NCBI RefSeq assembly: GCF_001701025.1
Contig: NZ_CP016793.1
Coordinates: 3,224,001-3,288,000 of the forward strand
Reading direction: 5' to 3'
Length of the DNA stretch: 64,000 nt
DNA from: Lentzea guizhouensis
GTDB lineage: Bacteria > Actinomycetota > Actinomycetes > Mycobacteriales > Pseudonocardiaceae
Shown here: positions 52,762-61,254 of the stretch, piece after piece
How the letters are laid out: the number at the start of each line of letters is the position of its first letter
Position numbering within the stretch: position 1 is the stretch's first letter
The notes under the pieces: generated by a model
The model's input: the letters and a program-made list of their open reading frames with translations, nothing else
Told to the model about the DNA's origin: nothing
Database searches by the model: none
Made by a program: the position numbers and the translations under genes

Positions 52762-54362
52762 CCGAGTACCTGACTCGCTCAGAGCGGATGAAGCAGCCGG
52801 CCGCGCTCGACATCGCTCGGGCCGTCGCTGAGGAGCACGGCGTCTGCGTCCGGCCGTTGGCCAAGGAACGGATCGACCTCGACACCGGACGTGTCGACAT
52901 CGTGCCGGTGCCATGCGGTTCGACCGTGGCCAGCGTGTGTCCCACCTGCGCGGAGAAGAATCGGCGTCTGCGGATGGCGCAGTGTCGTGAGGGATGGCAC
53001 CTGACCGAAGAGCCCGACTTCACGCCGAACGCCCCTAGCGACGATCAGCGGGAGCTGACCGCCTACCGGGCTGACCTCGTAAAAGCCTTCCGCCTAGCCC
53101 TCGATGAGGGTGATGAGGTCGGAGCCGAAGAGGTCCGGGAAGAGGTCGCAGAGGTCGATGCCGAACTTCGGCAACTCGGAGTCCGCGGTTCACTCCCCTC
53201 CCTGGAAGTGCCGCTCAAAGGTGTGAGGAAGCGGTCGACCAGGCGGCGACAGGACGCGCCCAACCTGCCTCGGCGGCCGGTCAGCAAGCGCACGGTCGGG
53301 AAGGTGTTCGGGGGCAAGTATCAGCCCTCGACGTTCCTCACACTGACGCTCGACACCTACGGAAAGGTCCGCAGCGACGGCACCCCCGTTGACCCGGCGA
53401 CCTACAACTACCGCCGCGCCGCTCGGGACGCGGTGCACTTCGCCGCGCTGCTCGATCGGTTCGTCCAGAACCTGCGCAGGTGCGTCGGCTGGGAGGTCCA
53501 GTACTTCTCGACGGTCGAGCCACAGCGGCGGTTGGCTCCGCACTGGCACGCGGCAGTTCGGGGATCGATCTCGCGGGCAGAGCTGCGGGCGGTTGCTGAG
53601 GCCACGTATCACCAGGTCTGGTGGCCTGAGCATGACGAGATCAAGTACGGCGGCGACAACCTGCCGGTCTGGGATGTCCGGGCCAAGGGCTTCGTTGATC
53701 CGCAGACGCGGAAGGCCCTGCCTACCTGGGAAGACGCGCTCGACCAGGTGGTGCGGCCCGCACATGTCGCACGGTTCGGGGTGCAGGTGCACTCCAAGGG
53801 CATCCTCGGCGGGACTGAAGAAGCCGGCCGCCACATCGGCTACCTGACGAAGTACCTCACCAAGAGCATCAACGAGTGCTTCGAGGCCCAGACGGCCCGC
53901 CAGGAAGACCACGCCGAACGGCTCTGCGCTGAGCTCGCGGTCACGCCCTGCTCGCCGCAATGCCCGGTCTGGTTGCTCTACGGCGTCCAGCCTCGCGGGG
54001 CTCGGCTGTCCACGGTGCCGGGCAAGTGCAAGGGGAAAGCGCACAAGCGGACCACGCTTGGGGTGGCTGGTCGTCGGGTGCTCGTGTCGCGGAAGTGGTC
54101 CGGGAAGTCGCTCGCCGACCACAAGCACGACCGGAAGACATTCGTTCGGCAACTGCTCGCGGAGGTCGGGATCAAGCCCGAGGACCAGCCTCAACGGGTC
54201 GTCTGGAACAACGTCGAGCCCGGCGACCCGAACGTGCCGCCTCGAGCCCATCTGCTCTTGAGTGCCGTCGCTGAGCGGCGGAGGTGGAAGGCCGAATACA
54301 CGGCCGCGCTGCTCGCATCTGCCGGACCTCCGGGGAGTTCGGCAACTCCGCACGCTGCTTGA
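52758..54362 (+). CDS. repSA: Rolling-circle replication initiator (RepSA family)
   Basis: 534 aa from GTG 52758. N-terminal CPTC zinc motif (VASVCPTCAEKNRRLRMA), HUH motif HWH in RRLAPHWHAAVRGSIS, and a downstream Tyr-bearing helix GRHIGYLTKYLTKSINE typical of RepSA relaxases; further Cys/His residues (CSPQCPVWLLYG). Nicks the element's dso to start replication after excision. Confidence 0.92.
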   Translation: MTEYLTRSERMKQPAALDIARAVAEEHGVCVRPLAKERIDLDTGRVDIVPVPCGSTVASVCPTCAEKNRRLRMAQCREGWHLTEEPDFTPNAPSDDQRELTAYRADLVKAFRLALDEGDEVGAEEVREEVAEVDAELRQLGVRGSLPSLEVPLKGVRKRSTRRRQDAPNLPRRPVSKRTVGKVFGGKYQPSTFLTLTLDTYGKVRSDGTPVDPATYNYRRAARDAVHFAALLDRFVQNLRRCVGWEVQYFSTVEPQRRLAPHWHAAVRGSISRAELRAVAEATYHQVWWPEHDEIKYGGDNLPVWDVRAKGFVDPQTRKALPTWEDALDQVVRPAHVARFGVQVHSKGILGGTEEAGRHIGYLTKYLTKSINECFEAQTARQEDHAERLCAELAVTPCSPQCPVWLLYGVQPRGARLSTVPGKCKGKAHKRTTLGVAGRRVLVSRKWSGKSLADHKHDRKTFVRQLLAEVGIKPEDQPQRVVWNNVEPGDPNVPPRAHLLLSAVAERRRWKAEYTAALLASAGPPGSSATPHAA

Positions 54363-54378
54363 TCAAAGGGGGAACATC

Positions 54379-54573
54379 ATGGAGACACACCAGTTCGAGC
54401 CACTGTGGACAGTCAGCGATGTTGCTGCCTACCTGAACGTTCCGGTCCACACGCTCTACGGCTGGAGGACCAAGAACTACGGCCCGCCTGCACGGCGCTT
54501 GGGGAAGCACCTGCGGTACCTGCCGTCCGAGGTGCGGAGCTGGTTCGAGCACCTGCTTGAGGAGGCGGCCTGA
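54379..54573 (+). CDS. xis: Excisionase (Xis), helix-turn-helix
   Basis: 64 aa from ATG 54379 (AAAGGGGGAAC upstream). Winged-HTH of the HTH_17 type: WTVSDVAAYLNVPVHTLYGW, RRLGKHLRYLPSEVRSWF. Directs integrase to excise. Its stop overlaps the integrase start (TGATG). It resembles the N-terminal 50 residues of the RT in the same element. Confidence 0.92.
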   Translation: METHQFEPLWTVSDVAAYLNVPVHTLYGWRTKNYGPPARRLGKHLRYLPSEVRSWFEHLLEEAA

Positions 54574-55754
54574 TGGGACGTCCACCTCTGGACCTCGGCA
54601 CGTACGGCGCGATTCGTTGCTACGAAACGGATTCCGGCTGGCGTGCCACCACGAAGTATCGCGACTACGACGGCAAGACGCGGCCGGTCGAGCGGTGGGG
54701 GAAGACCAAGAGTGCTGCGGAGCGGAGCCTCAAGAAGGCGCTCGCTGAGCGGAAGGGGCCGTCCGGCAGTTCGCTGACGCGCGAGAGCCGGTTCAAGGAG
54801 GCCTTGGACCAGTGGTTCACGAAGTTCCAGGCGCTCGCTGACGCTGGGAAGAGGTCTCCGAGCAGCGTCGACACCTACCGGAGCATCATGGATCGCCACG
54901 TGCTCCCTGGCCTCGGTGAGCTGCGGATTCATGAGATGACGGTGGCGCGGGTCGACGCGTTCCTTGGCGCGTTGTGGCGGTCGGTCAGCGTGGACACGGC
55001 AAAGACGGCCCGGTCGGTGATCTCGGGCGCCTTGCGGATCGCCGTCCGGGACAAGGCGCTGGACACCAACCCGGTCAGGGATGCGGAGCCGCTGGAGGCC
55101 GGCCGCAAGAAGAGTCCGCGGGCGCTCACGCTGGAGGAACGGGTCCGCTGGCTGGAGATGCTGGAGTCGGACCCCAGAGCTGTGAAGCGGGACCTGCCTG
55201 ACCTGTCGCGCTTCATGATGGCCACGGGCGTTCGCATCGGTGAGGCGCTGGCCGTCTACTGGGAGGACGTCGACTTCGAGGCTGGCACGGTCGCCGTGAA
55301 CTACACGGTCATCCGGGTCAAGGACATCGGCTTGATCCGGAAGTCGACCAAGACGGAGGCCGGTGAGCGAACGCTCCTGCTCCCACGATGGGCGCTCGAC
55401 ATGCTCCAAAGGAGGCGCAAGACCACCAGCTTCCCGAACGGGCCGATCTTCCCGGATGCCCTCGGCGGGCTCCGCGACCCGTCCAACACCCGGAAGGACC
55501 TCCGGAAGGCGCGCGGAGGGGACGAGTTCGCCTGGGTGACCTCGCACGTCTTCCGGAAGACGGCGGCGACCATCCTCGATGAGGCAGGGCTGTCCGCACG
55601 GCAGGTCGCGGACCAGCTCGGCCATGCTCGGCCGTCCATGACGCAGGACACCTACATGGGTCGGAAGCTGGTCGACCGGCGGGCCGCTGCCGCCCTGGAG
55701 AACGCGCTCGGAGCGCCAAAAGATGATCAAGCGGAAGACGACGAAGTTGAATGA
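54573..55754 (+). CDS. int: Tyrosine site-specific integrase
   Basis: 393 aa. SAM-like core-binding domain (ALDQWFTKFQALADAGKRSPSS) and catalytic domain with R in ATGVRIGEALAVYW, beta-hairpin K in STKTEAGERTLLLP, HxxR as HVFRKTAATIL, H in QLGHARPSM and nucleophile Tyr in TQDTYMG. Integrates the element into the tRNA-Lys 3' end; the gene ends 76 bases before attR, as is usual. Confidence 0.95.
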   Translation: MGRPPLDLGTYGAIRCYETDSGWRATTKYRDYDGKTRPVERWGKTKSAAERSLKKALAERKGPSGSSLTRESRFKEALDQWFTKFQALADAGKRSPSSVDTYRSIMDRHVLPGLGELRIHEMTVARVDAFLGALWRSVSVDTAKTARSVISGALRIAVRDKALDTNPVRDAEPLEAGRKKSPRALTLEERVRWLEMLESDPRAVKRDLPDLSRFMMATGVRIGEALAVYWEDVDFEAGTVAVNYTVIRVKDIGLIRKSTKTEAGERTLLLPRWALDMLQRRRKTTSFPNGPIFPDALGGLRDPSNTRKDLRKARGGDEFAWVTSHVFRKTAATILDEAGLSARQVADQLGHARPSMTQDTYMGRKLVDRRAAAALENALGAPKDDQAEDDEVE

Positions 55755-55760
55755 CCAGCG

Positions 55761-55783
55761 GTTTTGTGTGGGTTAAGTGTGGG
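55761..55783. repeat. Right copy of 23-bp terminal repeat
   Basis: GTTTTGTGTGGGTTAAGTGTGGG, one mismatch to 42269-42291. It lies between the integrase stop and attR, 47 bases from the att core, in the position of an integrase arm site. Confidence 0.7.
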
Positions 55784-55800
55784 GAGACCCGGACAAAGCG

Positions 55801-55829
55801 AAACCCCCAGGTCACTGACCTGGGGGTTT
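55801..55829. terminator. Bidirectional terminator between integrase and tRNA-Lys
   Basis: Perfect palindrome: AAACCCCCAGGTCA, one central base, TGACCTGGGGGTTT. T-tails on both sides (GGTTT and, on the other strand, GGTTT) suit termination of int (plus) and tRNA-Lys (minus). It belongs to the element, so integration replaced the original tRNA terminator. Confidence 0.8.
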
Positions 55830-55904
55830 GGTGGGCCGCCAGGGACTCGAACCCTGAACCCGAAGATTAAAAGTCTCCTGCTCTGCCAATTGAGCTAGCA
55901 GCCC
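55829..55904 (-). tRNA. tRNA-Lys (anticodon TTT)
   Basis: 76 nt including an encoded CCA (55831-55829). Acceptor stem GGGCTGC pairs with GCGGCCC (one G-T), D-loop AGCTCAATTGGCAGAGC, anticodon loop CTTTTAA with TTT, T-arm GGGTTCGAGTCCC. Integration target of the AICE: the 3' 36 bases are the att core. Confidence 0.95.
55831..55866. repeat. attR: 36-bp core within tRNA-Lys
   Basis: Identical to 42119-42154. It restores the tRNA's T-arm and acceptor 3' side from element DNA. The next bases outside the repeat towards the gene (TTAAAAGT) form the anticodon loop and belong to the host. Confidence 0.92.
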
Positions 55905-56110
55905 TCGCCGGGACAGCCTACCGATCGTCATCACGCCATGTCGCTCGGGTTACCCACCTCACGGTTGACGCACCCAACCCACCCAAACGACCCCCACAAC
56001 AACAGCCGAGAGGATTGGGCAAGAGAGCAACCGAATCGTCGTACCGCGACGCACCCCCGACCAGCTTCCATTGGAGTACCCGAAGAACAGCCACTCCAAG
56101 GAGCCAAGAC

Positions 56111-57184
56111 ATGCCGCTCGACCACTACGTCACCCTCGGCCGGTCCGGCCTCCGCGTCAGCCCCTTCGCCCTCGGCGCGATGACCTTCGGTGAGGACGTC
56201 GGGGCGGCCGGGTGCAGTGTCGAGGAGTCAGAGAAGATCCTCGACACCTACCTCGCAAACGGTGGGAACTTCATCGACACGGCCAACTTCTACACCAACG
56301 GGCACTCCGAGAAGATCCTCGGCGACTACTTCCACAACACGAAGACGCGTGACCGGGTCGTGCTCGCCTCCAAGTTCTTCTTCAACATGCACCCCGGCGA
56401 CCCGAACGGTGGTGGGGCCGGCCGGAGTGCGGTCAGGAAGCAGCTCGAGGAGACCCTGAGGCGGCTGCGGACCGACTACCTGGACCTCTACTGGATGCAC
56501 AACTGGGACCGGAACACCCCCGTCGAGGAGACCATGCGGGTCTTGGACGATCTGGTGGGATCGGGCAAGGTGCGGTACATCGGGTTCTCCAACGCGCCTG
56601 CGTGGGTGACGGCGCAGGCGCAGACCATGGCCCTCCTCAACCGGTGGACGCCGTTGATCGCGTTGCAGGTCGAGTACTCGTTGCTGGCGCGGACGGTGGA
56701 GGGGGAGGTGGCGCCGATGGCCAGGGAGATGGACCTGGCGTTGGTGCCGTGGAGTCCGCTCAAGAACGGGTTCCTGTCGGGCAAGTACCGGCGGGACGTG
56801 CAGGTTGCCGACTCGGAGCGGGTGAAGTTCGTGGGGCAGCCGAGCCAAGAAGAGTTCAGGGTCATCGATGTCGTGGCTGAGATCGCTGAGGAAACGAGCA
56901 CCACGTCGGCTGCGGTGGCGTTGGCGTGGCTCAGGCAGCGGGCCGGCACCGTGGTGCCGATCATCGGGGCGCGGAAGCTGGAGCACCTGGAGAGCAATCT
57001 TGAAGAGGTCGTGCTCGGGCCGGGGCACCTCGCCAGGCTCGACGAGGTGTCGAGGCCGGAGCTGAACTACCCGGCGCCGTTGCACGGGGAGCTCAGGGCC
57101 ATGTTGCAGTTCGCGGGCACGACGGTGGACGGGGAGCCGTCCGGCATCTACCCGCCCCTGCTCCTGAGCGATGTCCGGTACTGA
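56111..57184 (+). CDS. Aldo/keto reductase
   Basis: 357 aa from ATG 56111 with AAGGAG upstream. AKR tetrad visible: D in GGNFIDTANFYTNG with the Tyr of NFYTNG, K in DRVVLASKFFF and H in LDLYWMHNWD. NADPH-binding end PIIGARKLEHLESNLEEV. Substrate unknown. First host gene to the right of the element. Confidence 0.9.
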   Translation: MPLDHYVTLGRSGLRVSPFALGAMTFGEDVGAAGCSVEESEKILDTYLANGGNFIDTANFYTNGHSEKILGDYFHNTKTRDRVVLASKFFFNMHPGDPNGGGAGRSAVRKQLEETLRRLRTDYLDLYWMHNWDRNTPVEETMRVLDDLVGSGKVRYIGFSNAPAWVTAQAQTMALLNRWTPLIALQVEYSLLARTVEGEVAPMAREMDLALVPWSPLKNGFLSGKYRRDVQVADSERVKFVGQPSQEEFRVIDVVAEIAEETSTTSAAVALAWLRQRAGTVVPIIGARKLEHLESNLEEVVLGPGHLARLDEVSRPELNYPAPLHGELRAMLQFAGTTVDGEPSGIYPPLLLSDVRY

Positions 57185-57284
57185 AGGTGGAGCCTGCTCC
57201 ACCTGATCAACGGCAGCGTGCGTGACTGCACCACCAGCATCCGAACTGGAATCGTCTTCCTCATCCGAGCGAGGGGACACGACG

Positions 57285-58400
57285 ATGAAGAAGACGCTGG
57301 TAGGAGTGTTGGCGGCGGCCATGTTGTGCAGTGGCACGGCGATGGCCGCGCCGGGTGCCGGGCAGGTGCAGAAGCAGCTCGACGGGCTCGCCAAGGAGTT
57401 TCCCGCGGCGCTTGCCACGACCACGGAGGCGAACGGCAGGACGACCGCCTACACCGCGGGGACGGCTGAGCTGAACAAGCGGGTGCCGGTGCCCAAGAAC
57501 GGGCAGGTGCGGGCTGGGAGCAACACCAAGGCGTTCGTCGCGACGGTGGTCATGCAGCTCGTGGCGGAGGGCAAGGTCGAGCTGGACGCGCCGGTCACGA
57601 AGTACCTGCCGGGTGCGATCAAGGACGACCGGATCACGGTGCGGCAGCTGCTCAACCACACCAGCGGGCTCGCGAACTACACGAACTACCTGGGGCTGGA
57701 GAAGTTCGAGGAGCAGCAGCACCGGTACTTCGAGCCGCACGAGCTGCTGGCCGTCGGGAACCAGCACCCGGTGACGGGGCAGCCGGGTGAGAAGTTCAAG
57801 TACAGCAACACGAACTACGTGCTGCTCGGGTTGATCGTGCAGAAGGTGACCGGGCGGCCGATCGCGGAGAACGTCGACCAGCGGATCGTGCGGAAGCTGA
57901 ACCTCAAGGACACCTACTGGCCTGGCCAGGGGGAGCAGGGCATCCGCGGCAAGCACCCGAAGGGCTACAACCTCATCAAGGGCGTGCCCACCGACGTCAC
58001 CGAGCTCGACCCGTCGTGGGGCTGGGCCGCCGGGCAGATCATCTCGTCCACAAAGGACCTGAACTCGTTCTACCGGGCGCTGCTCAAGGGTGACCTGGTG
58101 CCCGCGAAGGAGCTCAAGGAGATGCAGAAGACGGTCAGCACCGTCGGGGAGATGTGGCCGGGCGCCGAGTACGGGCTGGGGATCGTCAGCTCGCCGTTGA
58201 CCTGCGGTGGCAGGTACTGGGGTCACGGCGGTGACATCCACGGGTACGAGACGCGCGGTGGTGTCACGGAGAAGGGCCGGGCGTTCAGCGTGGCGGTGAC
58301 GGCACTGCCCGGCACGTTCCAGGACACGCCGGAAGAGGCCGGCAAGGTGCACGAGACCATCCTGGCCACTGTGGACAGTGCATTGTGCGGTGCGAAGTGA
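57285..58400 (+). CDS. Secreted serine hydrolase, beta-lactamase/DD-peptidase family
   Basis: 371 aa from ATG 57285. Signal peptide MKKTLVGVLAAAMLCSGTAMAA. SxxK is SNTK (RAGSNTKAFVATVVMQL), YxN is YSN (FKYSNTNYVLLG) and the third motif is HGG (YWGHGGDIHG). Acts in the cell wall or outside on D-Ala-D-Ala or beta-lactam-like esters and amides; class C beta-lactamase, DD-carboxypeptidase and esterase all share this fold. Followed directly by a paralogue. Confidence 0.9.
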   Translation: MKKTLVGVLAAAMLCSGTAMAAPGAGQVQKQLDGLAKEFPAALATTTEANGRTTAYTAGTAELNKRVPVPKNGQVRAGSNTKAFVATVVMQLVAEGKVELDAPVTKYLPGAIKDDRITVRQLLNHTSGLANYTNYLGLEKFEEQQHRYFEPHELLAVGNQHPVTGQPGEKFKYSNTNYVLLGLIVQKVTGRPIAENVDQRIVRKLNLKDTYWPGQGEQGIRGKHPKGYNLIKGVPTDVTELDPSWGWAAGQIISSTKDLNSFYRALLKGDLVPAKELKEMQKTVSTVGEMWPGAEYGLGIVSSPLTCGGRYWGHGGDIHGYETRGGVTEKGRAFSVAVTALPGTFQDTPEEAGKVHETILATVDSALCGAK

Positions 58401-59422
58401 ACGTCATCGCCGCGGTAGCAGCTCTCAGTCTCATCACGCCCATCCCCCAGCAGCTCGACCAGATCGTCAAGGACGGCATGCCCGGTGTCGAGATGCACGT
58501 CAACGGCCGGGACCACGCCAAGGGCAACGCGCCGCTCAACGGGCGGGTGCGGGTCGGCAGCATCACCAAGTCGTTCGTGGCGGTGACCGTCCTGCAGCTG
58601 GTCGGCGAGGGCAAGGTCCAGCTCGACGGGCCGGTCAAGAACTACGTGCCGCGCATCGAGGACGAGCGCATCACGGTTCGGCAGGTCCTGCAGCACACCA
58701 GCGGTCTGCCGGAGTACGCGGTCGCCGTCGGGATCGCGAAGATCGAGGACGTCCGCAACCGCTACTTCGAGCCGTACGAGCTGCTGGAGGCGGGGCTCAA
58801 CCAGCCCAAGACCGGTGAGCCCGGCGAGAAGTACAGCTACAGCAACACGAACTACGTCGTCGCCGGTCTGCTCGTGCAGAAGGTCACCGGTCGTCCGGTG
58901 GCCGAGGAGGTGCAGCGCCGGGTGCTCGACCGGGCGCACCTGCGGGACACCTACTGGCCGAGCCAGGGCGAGCGGACCATCCGCGGCCGGCACGCCCGCG
59001 GGTACGTGCTCTCCGACATGTTCGACCCGGGCTCGAAGGTGGTGGACGCCACGGAGCTCGACTCGTCGCAGGCCTGGGCGGCCGGCGCGCTCGTTTCCAC
59101 GCCGCAGGACATCGCCCGGTTCTACCGCGAACTGCTCAACGGCGGCCTGCTGAAGAAGCCGCAGCTCGACGAGATGCGCAGGACCATCCCGATCGACGAC
59201 AGGAACGCGGCCGGGCTCGGCCTGGAGAGCACCAAGCTCAGCTGCGGTGGCGAGTACTGGGGCCACGGCGGCACGATCCACGGGTTCTCGAGCTTCGGCG
59301 CCGCCACGGACAGCGGGCGCCACACGGCGATCACCGCGACCGCGCTGCTCGGCACCTACGGCGACCCGCAGAAGTCGCTCAAGCAGATGCTGGACGTCGT
59401 CGACACCGCGCTCTGCAAGTGA
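58397..59422 (+). CDS. Second serine hydrolase, tandem paralogue
   Basis: 341 aa from GTG 58397, overlapping the preceding stop (GTGA). SxxK is SITK, YxN is YSN, HGG is conserved (YWGHGGTIHG). About half the residues align to its neighbour over the whole length, so a tandem duplication. The signal peptide is reduced (VNVIAAVAALSLITPIP), so export is less certain. Confidence 0.9.
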   Translation: MNVIAAVAALSLITPIPQQLDQIVKDGMPGVEMHVNGRDHAKGNAPLNGRVRVGSITKSFVAVTVLQLVGEGKVQLDGPVKNYVPRIEDERITVRQVLQHTSGLPEYAVAVGIAKIEDVRNRYFEPYELLEAGLNQPKTGEPGEKYSYSNTNYVVAGLLVQKVTGRPVAEEVQRRVLDRAHLRDTYWPSQGERTIRGRHARGYVLSDMFDPGSKVVDATELDSSQAWAAGALVSTPQDIARFYRELLNGGLLKKPQLDEMRRTIPIDDRNAAGLGLESTKLSCGGEYWGHGGTIHGFSSFGAATDSGRHTAITATALLGTYGDPQKSLKQMLDVVDTALCK

Positions 59423-60331
59423 TCAACGCGCGTACCGCAGCACCCACAACATCTCCTCCGAGCTGACCGGCTCCAGTGCGACACACGCCAGCAGCCAGTC
59501 CGTCAACGAGTCCGCGTCGAGGCCCGTCCCGATCAGCACCAGCTGCGTCGGGGCGGGCTCGACTGCTGTGAACGACACGTACGCGCCGACGGTGTGCAGC
59601 ATGAACGTGCCGTGCTCGAAACGCACGAAACCCTTGGCGCGGAACAGGCCCGGCGGCCGGGCGGCGAGGAGGTCCATGAACAGCTTCGGGTGCATGGGTT
59701 CCTCGGACGTGAACGTCACGCTGTCGTACGCGGCGTGGGTGTGCGTCGAGTGGTCTTCCAGGTCGTCGAACGTCAGCTGGCGCGGCCCGAGGTCCGGCGG
59801 CCGCACCTCGAACAGCAGCGCCGGGTCGATCCGGCCGAACGACACGGCGAGCACCGGCGCCTCGGTCGACAACGAAGGCAACGACGAGACCCGGTCCGCC
59901 TTGTTCAGCACCACCAGATCGGCCATCGCCAGGTCGCGGTCCAGGTGCGGAACGGCGCCGAACTCCACCGCGTCGACCACGTAGATCAACCCGCCGTACG
60001 ACACGCCCGGCGCCTGCAGGACCATCCTGACCAGCGCGGACGGCTCCGCGAGCCCGGACGCCTCGATCACGATCACATCCAGGTCCGACGTGGCCAGCTC
60101 GCCCAGCATCTCGCCCAGCTCGGAACCGTCGACCGCGCAGCACAGGCACCCGTTCGACAGCGTCACCATCGAGTCGACCTGCGCGGACACCGCGAACGCG
60201 TCGATGTTGATCGAACCGAAGTCGTTCACGACCACGCCGATCCGCGTGCCGCCGGACGTGCGCAGCAGGTGGTTGAGCAGGGTGGTCTTGCCGGAGCCGA
60301 GGAAACCGGCCAGGACGACTACGGGGATCAC
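59423..60331 (-). CDS. CobW/COG0523 metal-chaperone GTPase
   Basis: 302 aa from GTG 60331. G1 Walker A GFLGSGKTT, the metal-binding CxCC in NGCLCCAVDG, G3 EASGLAEPS, and NKAD as VVLNKADRV; C-terminal CobW_C domain with HTHAAYDSVTF. Delivers Zn or Co to target enzymes under metal limitation. Starts 12 bases after the LLM stop region (60343), same operon. Confidence 0.9.
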   Translation of the reverse strand: MIPVVVLAGFLGSGKTTLLNHLLRTSGGTRIGVVVNDFGSINIDAFAVSAQVDSMVTLSNGCLCCAVDGSELGEMLGELATSDLDVIVIEASGLAEPSALVRMVLQAPGVSYGGLIYVVDAVEFGAVPHLDRDLAMADLVVLNKADRVSSLPSLSTEAPVLAVSFGRIDPALLFEVRPPDLGPRQLTFDDLEDHSTHTHAAYDSVTFTSEEPMHPKLFMDLLAARPPGLFRAKGFVRFEHGTFMLHTVGAYVSFTAVEPAPTQLVLIGTGLDADSLTDWLLACVALEPVSSEEMLWVLRYAR

Positions 60332-60342
60332 GGCCACCCAGG

Positions 60343-61182
60343 CTACGCAACCAGCGAGATCAGGTGCGGGAGCGCCTCGTCGAGCGGCATGTCGAGCGCA
60401 CCTGGATAGACGATCAGCTGGTCGACGCCGAGGTCCTCGTACTGCCGGACCACCGACGGGTCCAGCGGGGCGGTGGCCACGACGTTGATCTCCAACGCGC
60501 CCAGCGCGTCGGCCCGCTCGGTCAACGCCGACAGCCGCCGCAACCGCTTCAGGTTCGCCGCGGTCTCCTCCGGCGTGCCGATGCCGATCCACGCGTTGCC
60601 ACGGGTCAGCGCCCGCCGCAACGCCGCGTCGCTCGCGCCACCTACGGCGATCCTGGCGTTCGCCGGCCGCGGGTGCGCGTCGACCCCGCTGAACGACACG
60701 TACCTCCCGTCGAAGGCAGGAGCCGGGGAGTGCCACAACGCGCGCATGGCGTCGATGTACTCGTCCGAACGGCGGCCGCGGTCCGCGAACGGCACGCCCA
60801 CCGCGGCGAACTCCTGGGGCAGGTAACCCGCGCCGACGCCGAGCGTGAACCGGCCACCGCTCAGCACGTCGAGCGTCGCCACCTGCTTCGCGAGCACCAC
60901 CGGGTTGCGCTGCGGCAGGATCACGATCCCGGTCCCCAGCTCCAGCCGCGAGGTGGCCGCCGCCACGAACCCGAGGCTCACCAACGGGTCCAGCATCGGC
61001 GCGTCCGGTTCGGCCGGCGACGGGTCGACCCGCGGTGACGGCAGCACCACGTGCTCCACCGCCCACCACGACCGGAACCCCAGCCGTTCCACCAGGCCGG
61101 CCAGCCGCAGTGCCTCGGCGGGTGCGATCGAGCCGCCGGTGTTGAGCCCCTGAACCCCCATGTCCATGACCACGGCAACCAT
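60343..61182 (-). CDS. LLM-class F420-dependent oxidoreductase
   Basis: 279 aa from ATG 61182 (internal ATG 61167 possible). Luciferase-like barrel: GFRSWWAVEHVVLPSP, GTGIVILPQRNPVVLAKQVATLDVLSGGRFTLGVGAGY is spread as in TIGR03619-type proteins, and RRSDEYIDAMRALW. Cofactor F420 is inferred from actinobacterial relatives. Substrate unknown. Confidence 0.87.
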   Translation of the reverse strand: MVAVVMDMGVQGLNTGGSIAPAEALRLAGLVERLGFRSWWAVEHVVLPSPRVDPSPAEPDAPMLDPLVSLGFVAAATSRLELGTGIVILPQRNPVVLAKQVATLDVLSGGRFTLGVGAGYLPQEFAAVGVPFADRGRRSDEYIDAMRALWHSPAPAFDGRYVSFSGVDAHPRPANARIAVGGASDAALRRALTRGNAWIGIGTPEETAANLKRLRRLSALTERADALGALEINVVATAPLDPSVVRQYEDLGVDQLIVYPGALDMPLDEALPHLISLVA

Positions 61183-61254
61183 CGAGTGACGTCGATCATT
61201 CCCCGAAGTGCAACGGATTCGGGGTTTCGCGCATCAGAGTGGCGAGAGGGGGCG

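Larger units (their letters stand above)
42119..55866 (+). mobile_element. Actinomycete integrative and conjugative element (AICE) in tRNA-Lys, about 13.7 kb
   Basis: Bounded by a 36-base perfect direct repeat (42119-42154 and 55831-55866) that is the 3' part of tRNA-Lys. It carries the full AICE set in order: regulators, small transfer-region genes, FtsK/TraB, HUH Rep, Xis, tyrosine integrase next to the intact tRNA. AICEs excise, replicate by rolling circle and transfer as double-stranded DNA moved by the hexameric TraB. Left half is cargo (RT, TM-NUDIX, XRE-ImmA, HD) of lower GC. All mobility genes look intact, so the element may be active. Confidence 0.93.
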
